Shown here: in pieces, positions 53,712 through 61,850 of the stretch
Layout: each line of letters starts with the position of its first letter
Position numbering within the stretch: the first letter of the stretch is position 1
Source: Austwickia chelonae NBRC 105200
GTDB lineage: Bacteria > Actinomycetota > Actinomycetes > Actinomycetales > Dermatophilaceae
Length of the DNA: 64,000 nt
Reading direction: 5' to 3'
Assembly (NCBI RefSeq): GCF_000298175.1
Contig: NZ_BAGZ01000001.1
Location: 124,001-188,000, forward strand
Notes under the pieces: model-generated
Seen by the model: the letters and a program-made list of their open reading frames with translations, nothing else
What the model was told of the DNA's origin: nothing
The model's database searches: none
Position numbers and translations under genes: made by a program

Positions 53712-55127
53712 TCAGCGGGGAAGCAGATCTGCCTCCGGCAGGTCGGCCGGAGAAGCCAGCCTTCCGACGACAGCCGTTGCTGCAGCCACCGCAGGACTCA
53801 CCAGATGGGTCCGTCCCCCGTTTCCCTGACGTCCTTCGAAGTTGCGATTGGACGTGGAAGCACATCGCTCTCCGGGCGACAGCTGGTCCGGGTTCATCCC
53901 CAGACACATCGAGCAACCGGGCAGGCGCCACTGGCCACCCGCCTCGACGACGACCGCATCGATCCCCTCGGCCTCGGCCTGTGCCTTCACCTGAGCAGAG
54001 CCGGGAACCACGAGCAGACGCGTCCCCTCCGCGACCCTCCGACCCCGGAGGACCTCGGACACCACACGCAGGTCCTCGATCCGACCATTGGTGCAGGAGC
54101 CGACGAAGACGGCATCGACCGCGACCTCACGCAGCGGAGTGCCCGGCGCGAGCCCCATGTAGTCGAGAGCCCGGGCAGCGGTACGGGCGACATCGTCGTC
54201 CCCCAGGCTCGAGGGATCAGGTACGACGTCCGACAGCGGCGCGCCCTGCGCAGGATTGGTGCCCCAGGTCACGAAGTGGCTCAAGCTCGCCGCCTCGATG
54301 CGGACCTCGGTGTCGTAAACCGCATCCGGATCACTCGCCAAGGCCCGCCAGTCGGCCACCGCAGCCTCCCAGTCGGCGCCGACAGGGGCGTGCGGGCGAC
54401 CCCGGAGATACGCGAAGGTCGTCTCGTCGGGAGCCACCATGCCTGCTCTCGCCCCGGCCTCGATGGACATATTGCACAAGGTCATCCGCGACTCCATCGA
54501 GAGGGATTCGATCGCGCTCCCCCGGTACTCGATGACATGCCCCTGTCCACCGCCGGTCCCGATCCGGGAGATGACCGCCAGGACGATGTCCTTGGCCCCG
54601 ACGCCGGGAGGCAGCTCTCCGTCGACGTGGACCGCCATCGTCCGGAAAGGCACCAACGGCAGGGTCTGAGTGGCCATGACATGTTCGACCTCACTGGTGC
54701 CGATCCCGAAGGCCAAGGCGCCGAAGGCTCCGTGCGTACTGGTGTGGGAGTCACCGCAGACGATGGTCATCCCGGGCTGGGTGAGCCCGAGTTCCGGACT
54801 GATGATGTGCACGATCCCCTGGCGCTCGTGTCCCATCGGGTAGAGCCGGACACCGAATTCCTCGCAGTTACGGCGCAGCGTCTCCACCTGGGTACGACTC
54901 ACCGGGTCCTCGATCGGACCGGGGAGGGTGGGTACGTTGTGGTCCTCGGTGGCGACGGTGAGCTCCGGCCTGCGCAGAGCACGTCCGGCCAGGCGCAGCC
55001 CGTCGAAGGCCTGGGGGCTGGTGACCTCATGGAGAAGATGCAGGTCGATGTACAGCAGATCGGGCTCGCCGGGAGCCGATCTGACGACATGCTGCGCCCA
55101 CACTTTTTCGGCCAGCGTGAAGCCCAT
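53712..55127 (-). CDS. leuC: 3-isopropylmalate dehydratase large subunit
   Basis: Fe-S subunit of isopropylmalate isomerase. The 471-residue aconitase-family protein begins [15 protein letters not shown], has [20 protein letters not shown], the [15 protein letters not shown] cluster cysteine and [20 protein letters not shown] with the other two 4Fe-4S ligands. ATG at 55127 has GGAG 6 nt upstream; the ATG at 55139 has no usable site. Divergent from ndgR, its probable regulator. Confidence 0.96.
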   Translation of the reverse strand: MGFTLAEKVWAQHVVRSAPGEPDLLYIDLHLLHEVTSPQAFDGLRLAGRALRRPELTVATEDHNVPTLPGPIEDPVSRTQVETLRRNCEEFGVRLYPMGHERQGIVHIISPELGLTQPGMTIVCGDSHTSTHGAFGALAFGIGTSEVEHVMATQTLPLVPFRTMAVHVDGELPPGVGAKDIVLAVISRIGTGGGQGHVIEYRGSAIESLSMESRMTLCNMSIEAGARAGMVAPDETTFAYLRGRPHAPVGADWEAAVADWRALASDPDAVYDTEVRIEAASLSHFVTWGTNPAQGAPLSDVVPDPSSLGDDDVARTAARALDYMGLAPGTPLREVAVDAVFVGSCTNGRIEDLRVVSEVLRGRRVAEGTRLLVVPGSAQVKAQAEAEGIDAVVVEAGGQWRLPGCSMCLGMNPDQLSPGERCASTSNRNFEGRQGNGGRTHLVSPAVAAATAVVGRLASPADLPEADLLPR

Positions 55128-55188
55128 GGCGATCTCCATCTCCGAGACGACCGTCTCACAACAGGTCAATGGCGGCATCTGTCATAAC

Positions 55189-55252
55189 TGTGAGGCCCAT
55201 GGTTCACACGTTCAAGATGTGGCGAGCTTGCGTCTCATGACGTGGGACGTCA
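55189..55252. promoter_or_regulatory. Candidate operators between leuC and ndgR
   Basis: Two inverted repeats: TGTGA-N10-TCACA (55189-55208) and TGACGTgggACGTCA (55238-55252), the second only 10 bp before the ndgR start. NdgR-type IclR regulators control leuCD in Streptomyces and also their own gene, so binding here is plausible. Confidence 0.4.
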
Positions 55253-55262
55253 CACTGAGTGC

Positions 55263-56018
55263 ATGGAAAGTTCTAGTGGGGTCGGTGTCCTGGACAAGGC
55301 CGCAACCGTTCTCGGCGCCCTGGAAGCGGGACCGTCGACTCTCGCACAGCTCGTTGCCATCACCGGATTGGCTCGCCCCACCGCCCATCGCCTGGCGGTG
55401 GCTCTCGAACACCATCGGCTGGTATCCCGCGACATGCAAGGCAGATTCATCCTCGGCCCGCGCCTGGCAGAACTTGCCTCAGCCGCCGGCGAAGACCGGC
55501 TCCTGGCCGCTGCAGGCGCCGTTCTGGGAGCACTCCGGGACCACACTCACGAATCCGCGCAACTCTTCCGACGCCAAGGGGACATGCGCATCTGTGTCGC
55601 AGCCGCCGAACGCCCCATGGGACTACGCGACTCCATCCCGGTAGGAGCAACCTTGTCGATGCTCGCCGGATCCGCAGCGCAGGTCCTCCTCGCCTGGGAA
55701 GAACCGGACCGACTCCACCGCGGTCTCCAGGGCGCGGAATTCACCGCCACCACCCTCTCCGGCGTTCGACGCCGCGGATGGGCACAGAGCGTCGGTGAAC
55801 GTGAGCCGGGAGTAGCCTCGGTGTCCGCACCCGTCCGCAATCCCGCCGGGCGGGTCATCGCCGCCGTCTCGATCTCCGGACCGATCGAACGCATCTCCCG
55901 ACAGCCCGGGCGCCTCCACGCCGCGACCGTGGTCGCCGGAGCCAACAAGTTGACCGAGGTCCTCGCCCGGGCGCATGCCCAGCAGCAGGCCGCACAGGAG
56001 TCCGCACACAAGCACTGA
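55263..56018 (+). CDS. ndgR: IclR family regulator NdgR
   Basis: A 251-residue transcription factor: winged HTH (about residues 8-65, STLAQLVAITGLARPTAHRL) and the IclR effector domain (VPVGATLSMLAGSAAQVLLA-like IPVGATLSMLAGSAAQ). NdgR in Streptomyces controls branched-chain amino acid genes, including leuCD, and divergence from leuC supports the same role here. ATG at 55263. A strong hairpin follows at 56021-56067. Confidence 0.93.
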   Translation: MESSSGVGVLDKAATVLGALEAGPSTLAQLVAITGLARPTAHRLAVALEHHRLVSRDMQGRFILGPRLAELASAAGEDRLLAAAGAVLGALRDHTHESAQLFRRQGDMRICVAAAERPMGLRDSIPVGATLSMLAGSAAQVLLAWEEPDRLHRGLQGAEFTATTLSGVRRRGWAQSVGEREPGVASVSAPVRNPAGRVIAAVSISGPIERISRQPGRLHAATVVAGANKLTEVLARAHAQQQAAQESAHKH

Positions 56019-56020
56019 CC

Positions 56021-56067
56021 ATCCGTGGGGGCCCCTCACCGAGAAGAGAAGATGGGCCCCCACGGAT
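56021..56067 (+). terminator. Terminator after ndgR
   Basis: Perfect 14-bp stem atccgtgggggccc/gggcccccacggat, 19-nt loop, 2 bp after the ndgR stop, then tcttcc. It also marks the border of the molybdenum hydroxylase cluster. Confidence 0.8.
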
Positions 56068-56138
56068 TCTTCCCGCACCCGGTTGGACCTCCCGCGTCCG
56101 AGAGGACCAAGCCCGCACCTGCTCCGCCCCAGGGACGT

Positions 56139-57143
56139 TCAGAGTCGCTCCAGAAGCACCCGCACGCTCCCTCCACAGATCATGTCCAGTTCGTTCCCAC
56201 GCCGACCGGACAGGTCGTAATCAGCCACCGCGAGAGCATCGTCCCCCTCCGCAAGCAGAGCCTGCGCCCGACGGACCACCTCCAGTTCCACCGCTCCCCC
56301 GCCGACCGATCCGGCCACCGGCCCCTGAATGCCCACCACCATGCGCGCGCCGGTACCCCGCGGAGTCGACCCGGCGTCACCGATCACCGTGGCCAGAACG
56401 GCCGGCAATTCCGGTGTCCGCGCCAACCCACGGATCGTGTCCGCCACCTCGGCATCGACGACCTGCCCCTGGCATTCGGCGCGGACCTGCACCAGCTCCG
56501 CGCAGATCGAGACCGCAATCTCCCCCGGATCCGGTCCACCCAGATGGACACCGATCGGTGAACGCAGCTCACGGGTCAGTTCCGGAGACAACCCCGCCTC
56601 GACCAGTTCCCGACGGACCAATGCCGCCTTGCGTCGGGAACCGATCATGCCGACGTACTGATGCGGACGCGTCAGACAGAGCAGCGCACACTCACGGTCA
56701 CTGCGATGCCCCGGCGTGACGACCACGAAATAGCTGTTGGCATGCTCCGACAGGGCACGCAAGGCCACACCGTAGTCATCAACGACGATCTGATCCGCCC
56801 CGGTCAACCGGTCGGACCTGGCCAGGCCGGGACGGTCGTCGATCACCACGGTATGAAAACCGATCACCGAAGAGATCTGCGCGACAGCGCGGCCGACATG
56901 GCCGGCACCCAGGATCACCAGCCGGGGCGTGCCCCACAGCTCCTCCGCGAAATAACCGCCCGAACCGGTCTCCCGACAGGTGGCGCCGAAAGGTCTTCGA
57001 GGAGTGCCGGTCAGGCTGTCCCGATCACCGTCCCACGGATCGCACCGCCCGGCTCGTGGCCCACTGGTCCAGTGCAAACGGGCGTAGACGCCCTGAGCAT
57101 CGACCTGACCCAGCAGCTCGACATAATCCACTCGCCGCATCAT
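56139..57143 (-). CDS. xdhC: XdhC-family protein with Rossmann domain before CoxI domain
   Basis: A maturation factor for molybdenum hydroxylases (cofactor sulphuration or selenation and insertion). In the 334 residues the order is: N-terminal unit (1-70), Rossmann domain with VILGAGHVGRAVAQ (76-89) and PGHRSDRECALL, YVGMIGSRRKAALV and IGVHLGGPDPGEIAVSICAE, then the CoxI-type domain GDAGSTPRGTGARMVVG and GSVGGGAVELEVV at the C terminus. Classic XdhC has the CoxI domain first. This permuted form accompanies selenium-dependent hydroxylase clusters in Clostridia. Start ATG 57143 overlaps the yqeC stop by 4 nt. Last gene of the cluster. Confidence 0.85.
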   Translation of the reverse strand: MMRRVDYVELLGQVDAQGVYARLHWTSGPRAGRCDPWDGDRDSLTGTPRRPFGATCRETGSGGYFAEELWGTPRLVILGAGHVGRAVAQISSVIGFHTVVIDDRPGLARSDRLTGADQIVVDDYGVALRALSEHANSYFVVVTPGHRSDRECALLCLTRPHQYVGMIGSRRKAALVRRELVEAGLSPELTRELRSPIGVHLGGPDPGEIAVSICAELVQVRAECQGQVVDAEVADTIRGLARTPELPAVLATVIGDAGSTPRGTGARMVVGIQGPVAGSVGGGAVELEVVRRAQALLAEGDDALAVADYDLSGRRGNELDMICGGSVRVLLERL

Positions 57144-58000
57144 CGATCTCCCTGCCACGCCGGCGGAATCGGAAGCCGGTCCTCCCGACCGGTGCCATTC
57201 TCCCCCCGGCAGCACGCCACCTGACGAGAAGGGTCCACTCCGACACAGATCACCTGGTGACCGTCCAACAGACCGATCAGTGCGCGAATGTCCTCGTCGA
57301 ACACTCCACCGTCGACGTGGGTCAGCACGACCGAGACCTGGCCGGCCCAACCCCACCGACGGGCCGGATCCAGATAACCCTGCTGCAGCAGCATCGCGAC
57401 TGCTCCGGCATCGAGATCGGCCCCGACCCCAGAACCGATGCCCAGGATCTCCCGGGCACGCTCCGAGCGAAAACACACCTGCTCCAACGGACGACACAAT
57501 GCATCGACGCTCGCCACGACCAGGAGAAGATCCACCGCCGGAGGAACCACCGGCTCGTGCGCCGCCGGCACTTTGAACGGCAGGCCGCGGGCACCGTCCG
57601 CCTCGACCAAGACGACATCGAAGGCACTGCGCAATCGATCGATCCCGTCGCCGGGGAAGGCCGAGATCTTGCCGTCCCCGCACGGCTGCCCGGCAACCAA
57701 CAAGCCCGGTTCATCCCTGCGGGCCAAGGCCTCCTCCACGTCCAGAGCCGCGCCCCGTTCCAGCCACAACCGGGTGGTCGTGGTCAGAACGGCGCTCAAC
57801 CCGAGAACCGCGCATTCCTGCCCGACAGCCCGCAAAAGGGTGGTCTTACCGCCTGCGCCCACCGCAGCCAGAACCACCCTTCTCCGGCAGCCCAGGACAC
57901 ATGTTTCGAGCAGCTCCGTGACGCCCAAGGCCGAGAGCAGCCCCGGCCCCGCCCGTCCAGGGCCTTCCCAGACCACGGGCCAGACCGGGCGGTCGGTCAT
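57140..58000 (-). CDS. yqeC: YqeC-type selenium cofactor biosynthesis protein
   Basis: A 286-residue P-loop protein of the YqeC family, a marker of the selenium-dependent molybdenum hydroxylase system with an unknown biochemical step. The P-loop is AVGAGGKTTLL (about residues 46-56), followed by TTTTRLWLERG and VVLVEADGARGLPFKVPAAH, EPVVPPAVDLLLVVASVDAL, then the RPLEQVCFR segment; these are family hallmarks. ATG at 58000 overlaps the yqeB stop; its 3' end overlaps xdhC. Confidence 0.85.
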   Translation of the reverse strand: MTDRPVWPVVWEGPGRAGPGLLSALGVTELLETCVLGCRRRVVLAAVGAGGKTTLLRAVGQECAVLGLSAVLTTTTRLWLERGAALDVEEALARRDEPGLLVAGQPCGDGKISAFPGDGIDRLRSAFDVVLVEADGARGLPFKVPAAHEPVVPPAVDLLLVVASVDALCRPLEQVCFRSERAREILGIGSGVGADLDAGAVAMLLQQGYLDPARRWGWAGQVSVVLTHVDGGVFDEDIRALIGLLDGHQVICVGVDPSRQVACCRGENGTGREDRLPIPPAWQGDR

Positions 58001-58950
58001 CGCCCCGGCTCCAGGACGTCGATCCCAGAACCCGCGCCCCTCCGACATCGGCCCGACAACCCTTGGAGCACCGCGTCCAGCGCGCCTCCCCCCACGGCTC
58101 TGGCCTTGTCGGAGATCGTGTCGCAACATGCGACCATCGCAGGCCGCGGGTCGACATCGGCGATCTTGAGACCCCGCGAGACCACCGTCTCCTCAGGAAT
58201 CATGCCGCGAACGACCCCCGACAGCGGAGAGAGCACCTCGGAAGAGGTTTCCGCACCTTCCAGAACGCAGAGCGCCTCCCCTGCACGCACGACAGCGCCG
58301 ATATCCCGCAGGACCCGGACCCGGCCGGCTTCAGGAGCCCTGACGACCCGGTCGGCACCGTGACCGGCGATCGTCCCGGGGACCCCGGTGTTGGCAAGAG
58401 CCGCCCCGAGGGAGATCACGCGCCCCAGATCGTGTCCACGCATCGTCTCCACGACGTAGTCGACGTCCTCTCCGGCAACGAAACCCGGACCGCACCCGAC
58501 GGTGACATCCCCCATGCCACGGTGGGTACCGACATTCCGTTTCGCGAGCATCGCGTCGACCACCGCCACCGGACGAGCCCTGCGGACCAGTTCTGCCTCG
58601 GAGTCAACGACCACAGGGATCCGGTATTCACCCGGCCGGCCGGACCTTCGCTGCTCGGCCAGGATCTGCCGAGCCTGCTCGAGACCGAGGGCACGAACCC
58701 CGACGAGGTCCTCGACCCGCCAGCTGCCCTGACGGACCGCGGTGCACAAAGACGCCCGCCACCGGACTGCCATCGGTCGGGCGAGATCCAGGGCGATGAC
58801 GTCGAAACCGGCGTGAGCACAGCGCTGGACGACCCCGGTGGCGATGTCCCCAGCCCCCCGGACGACGATCAGCGGAGTCGAACCCGGACACCTACCGAGG
58901 TGTTCCAGGGGGCCGGAGGGCTCCTGAAGGCCGGGAGCGCCCGGAGTCAT
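57997..58950 (-). CDS. yqeB: YqeB-type (EF2563) selenium-dependent molybdenum hydroxylase accessory protein
   Basis: A 317-residue protein of the EF2563/YqeB family: LIVVRGAGDIATGVVQRCAH (Rossmann-like, 27-46), PMAVRWRASLCTAVRQG, VDAMLAKRNVGTHRGMGDVT, GPGFVAGEDVDYVVETMRGH and the C-terminal barrel-like GLKIADVDPR and CDTISDKARAVGGGAL. The family is genomically linked with selD and Se-dependent xanthine dehydrogenase. In E. coli YqeB also contains an XdhC part; here that part is the separate downstream gene. Translational coupling by 4-nt overlaps on both sides. Confidence 0.85.
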   Translation of the reverse strand: MTPGAPGLQEPSGPLEHLGRCPGSTPLIVVRGAGDIATGVVQRCAHAGFDVIALDLARPMAVRWRASLCTAVRQGSWRVEDLVGVRALGLEQARQILAEQRRSGRPGEYRIPVVVDSEAELVRRARPVAVVDAMLAKRNVGTHRGMGDVTVGCGPGFVAGEDVDYVVETMRGHDLGRVISLGAALANTGVPGTIAGHGADRVVRAPEAGRVRVLRDIGAVVRAGEALCVLEGAETSSEVLSPLSGVVRGMIPEETVVSRGLKIADVDPRPAMVACCDTISDKARAVGGGALDAVLQGLSGRCRRGAGSGIDVLEPGR

Positions 58951-61628
58951 CGGCGCCGCACCGGGCGATAGAAGGTGTCCTCCAACGGGAGCGCGAGCCG
59001 GAAGAGACCGTCCTTCTTGAAGTAGGCATTCTGCAGGGCTGGCGCACCCAGGCAGCAGGTGATCTCGCCGATGCCCTTGGCCCCGTAGGCATAGGTCGGA
59101 TCAGCACGGTTCACGAAGATCGCGCGGACCGGAGGCATCTGATTGGCCTTGACCAATCCGAGCTGGGCCAGCTTGACCTGTGGGATCCCGTCCTCACACC
59201 GGAAATACTCAGTCACCCCGTACCCGATGGCCATGGCGACGCCACCGATCACCTGCCCCTCGCAGGCCACCGGGTTGATCACCCGGCCGGCGTCATGAGC
59301 CGCGACCACCTGGACGATCTCACCCTTGGTGTCGATCACGAAGATCTGCGTCGCGAAACCGTAGGAGATGTGGCTGACCGGGTTCGCCTTCGTCGAGCCG
59401 ATCGGATCGGTCTCGAAGTCGAACTCTCCCTCGTAGAGCTTCCCTTCGAGGTCAGCCAGGGCCAGCCCGGAATCCAGATCCCGTTTGAGTGCCTGCGCCG
59501 CTTCACGTGCTGCCTGACCGGTGAAGACCGTCTGACGGGAAGCAGTCGTGGTGCCCGCGTCCGGCGAATAGCTGGTGTCCGGGGCGTCCACCACGATGTG
59601 GCGTCTCTCCAGCCCCGTGGTCTCCGCGACCATCTGAAGGATGACCGTGGTGATGCCCTGTCCGATCCCGGCCGCGGACGAACGGGCGTGGACCACTCCG
59701 TCGATGACCTCGAGGTTGCATCGCCCCGGGTCCTTCAACCCGACGCCGACTCCGGCATTCTTCATCGCGCAGGCGATACCCACGTGGAGCTCCGGATCGG
59801 CTTCATACCGTTCGAAGTCGTCCCGGACGGCCTCCAAGGTCTCGACGAGGGCGGTGTCCGCGCCGACGATCTGCCCGTTCGGCAGCGCCTGCCCCGGGCG
59901 GACGGCATTGCGATGACGGATCTCCCAACCGGAGAGACCGACCTGGCGGGCGAGGTCGTTGACGAGACATTCCACCGCCATCGCCGACTGGGTGACCCCG
60001 AAACCACGGAAGGCCCCTGCCGGTGGATTGTTGGTGTACACGGCATCACCGACCACGCTCACATTGGCGTAGTGATAGGGCCCGGAGGCATGGGTACATG
60101 CTCGCTGCAGCACCGGGCCACCCAAGGAGGCATAGGCTCCCGTGTCCGAGACGATCCGGGCCTGCATCGCCTGCAGAATGCCCTGGTCGTCGCAGCCGAG
60201 CTTCATCGTGATCTTCATGGCATGGCGTTTCGGGTGATAGTTCAAGCTGTCGGTCCGACTGAACTTCACCTTGACCGGCCGCCCGGTCAGATAGGCGCAC
60301 AACGCTGCCTGGTGCTGGACCGACATGTCTTCCTTGCCGCCGAAACCGCCACCGACCAGGGCCGAACGGATCCTGACCTTCTCCAGGGGCAGGCCGAGGT
60401 ACTCACTGACCTCGTGGTATTCGTCGTAGATTCCCTGACCTGCGGTGATCACCATGATCCCCTCGCCGTCGGGGATCCCGATGGCCGCCTCGGTCTCCAT
60501 GAAAGCGTGTTCTTGCGGAGGCAGATCGAAGGTCGCCTCGGCGACATACGAGGAGGCTGCGAAACCGGCAGCGATGTCGCCCCGGGAGATCTCTTCGTGG
60601 GCACAGATATTGCCCTCGGGAACGACGAAGGAACCGAATCGGGTGAAACCTTCCCCGTGGATCTGCGGTGCACCCTCCGCCATGGCTGCTTCCGGACTGG
60701 TCAAGGGCTCGAGTACCTCGTACTCGACCTCGACCGCAGCGGCAGCGGATTCGGCCTGGGAGCGGGTCTGCGCCACGACCATCGCCAGGGTGTCCCCGAT
60801 CGCCTTGGTCGTCTCGCCCACGGCGATCATGCCCGGCCAGTCCTTGTAGAGATGACCCAGGTAGCGTTCTCCGGGGATGTCCTCGGCGGTGAAGATCCCG
60901 AGAACTCCTGGCATAGCGCACGCCGCGCCGGTGTCGATGGACAGGATCCGCGCGCGCGGGTGGGCGGTGAAGACGTGTCGGCCGTGGACCATACCGGGGA
61001 TCTCGATGTCGTCGACGTACTGCCCTTCGCCCAGCGCTTTCTCCACGGCGTCGATGCGCAGCACGTCTTCACCGACACCTGCGTTCTGCCCAGGGGCGGG
61101 GATCTCCCGTCCTTCCCGTAGCAGATCTGCGGCGAGGAGCACGCCGTCGACGATCTGCTGGTAGCCGGTGCACCGGCACATATTGGTGCGCAGGGCGTGG
61201 CGGACCTCGTCGGCGGTCGGGGCGGGGTTCGCATCGATCAGGGATTTCGCGGAGACGACCATCCCGGGTACGCAGAAGCCGCACTGGACCGAGCCCGCGG
61301 TACCGAAGGCGTGTCCGTAGACCGCTTTCTCCCGCTCGCTGAGCCCTTCGACCGTGGTGATCCGTTTGCCGGCGAGTCGTTTGACCCGTTGGGTGCAGGC
61401 TCGGACCGCCTTGCCTTCGACGAGGATCATGCAGGTACCGCAGGATCCCTGGTTGCATCCGTCCTTCACGGAGATCAGACGGAGATCGTCCCGGAGCAGG
61501 TCGAGCAGTTCGGTGTCCTCGGAGACCTGATGGGCTTCTCCGTTGATGAACAGGGTGTGGACCGCGGTAGCGCCGTCGTCGGGTGTGCGGGTCCGGGGGA
61601 CTCGTCGCCGGGTGTTCTCCGTGGTCAT
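58947..61628 (-). CDS. xdh: Selenium-dependent xanthine dehydrogenase-type molybdenum hydroxylase
   Basis: One 893-residue chain combines two parts. Residues about 22-175 hold two 2Fe-2S domains: plant-type C58, C63, C66, C78 and helical-bundle C116, C119, C151, C153. Residues about 185-890 are the molybdopterin-binding large domain with VGGGFGGKEDMS, GAFRGFGVTQ and the catalytic glutamate in GAKGIGEIT. There is no FAD domain, so electrons pass to another acceptor. This fused architecture is that of Se-dependent xanthine dehydrogenases. First gene of the coupled cluster; weak ribosome site GGCAGGCG upstream of ATG. Confidence 0.88.
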   Translation of the reverse strand: MTTENTRRRVPRTRTPDDGATAVHTLFINGEAHQVSEDTELLDLLRDDLRLISVKDGCNQGSCGTCMILVEGKAVRACTQRVKRLAGKRITTVEGLSEREKAVYGHAFGTAGSVQCGFCVPGMVVSAKSLIDANPAPTADEVRHALRTNMCRCTGYQQIVDGVLLAADLLREGREIPAPGQNAGVGEDVLRIDAVEKALGEGQYVDDIEIPGMVHGRHVFTAHPRARILSIDTGAACAMPGVLGIFTAEDIPGERYLGHLYKDWPGMIAVGETTKAIGDTLAMVVAQTRSQAESAAAAVEVEYEVLEPLTSPEAAMAEGAPQIHGEGFTRFGSFVVPEGNICAHEEISRGDIAAGFAASSYVAEATFDLPPQEHAFMETEAAIGIPDGEGIMVITAGQGIYDEYHEVSEYLGLPLEKVRIRSALVGGGFGGKEDMSVQHQAALCAYLTGRPVKVKFSRTDSLNYHPKRHAMKITMKLGCDDQGILQAMQARIVSDTGAYASLGGPVLQRACTHASGPYHYANVSVVGDAVYTNNPPAGAFRGFGVTQSAMAVECLVNDLARQVGLSGWEIRHRNAVRPGQALPNGQIVGADTALVETLEAVRDDFERYEADPELHVGIACAMKNAGVGVGLKDPGRCNLEVIDGVVHARSSAAGIGQGITTVILQMVAETTGLERRHIVVDAPDTSYSPDAGTTTASRQTVFTGQAAREAAQALKRDLDSGLALADLEGKLYEGEFDFETDPIGSTKANPVSHISYGFATQIFVIDTKGEIVQVVAAHDAGRVINPVACEGQVIGGVAMAIGYGVTEYFRCEDGIPQVKLAQLGLVKANQMPPVRAIFVNRADPTYAYGAKGIGEITCCLGAPALQNAYFKKDGLFRLALPLEDTFYRPVRRR

Positions 61629-61721
61629 GTCGCCTGCCCGTTCTGGATCGCGTCCGGCGACCAGCGCGCTTTCCCGGTGCAGCCGCTTGTGACGGCCCGA
61701 TCACAGCCCACCGCTCACCAG

Positions 61722-61750
61722 AGTATGGTCAACTTTGTCCAACGTCAGAA
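61722..61750 (-). promoter_or_regulatory. Promoter and operator-like palindrome upstream of xdh
   Basis: Minus strand TTCTGA (61750-61745), 17-bp spacer, CATACT (61727-61722). The spacer contains the imperfect palindrome TGGTCAActTTGTCCA (61726-61741), one mismatch between its 7-bp arms, a place where a repressor would block polymerase. The leader to xdh would be about 85 nt. Confidence 0.45.
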
Positions 61751-61789
61751 TAACTCGATCTGCTTCGTCGGACAGCAGGGTTGACGCAA

Positions 61790-61826
61790 GGGGCGCCCGT
61801 CGTGGTGAACCCACGACGGGCGCCCC
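61790..61826 (-). terminator. Strong hairpin between membrane-protein gene and xdh
   Basis: Perfect 16-bp stem ggggcgcccgtcgtgg with its complement and a 5-nt loop, 25 bp past the stop at 61851. No T-run, but the stem is long and GC-rich. Confidence 0.75.
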
Positions 61827-61850
61827 GGAAGACAGACGCGGAACGGCCGA

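Noticed and set aside
59295-61121. 608-codon open frame on the plus strand
   Set aside because: Antisense to xdh, with composition produced by third-position GC bias.
58947-61628. Selenocysteine codon in the molybdenum hydroxylase
   Set aside because: No in-frame TGA occurs before the stop; in this system selenium is part of the cofactor, not of the polypeptide.
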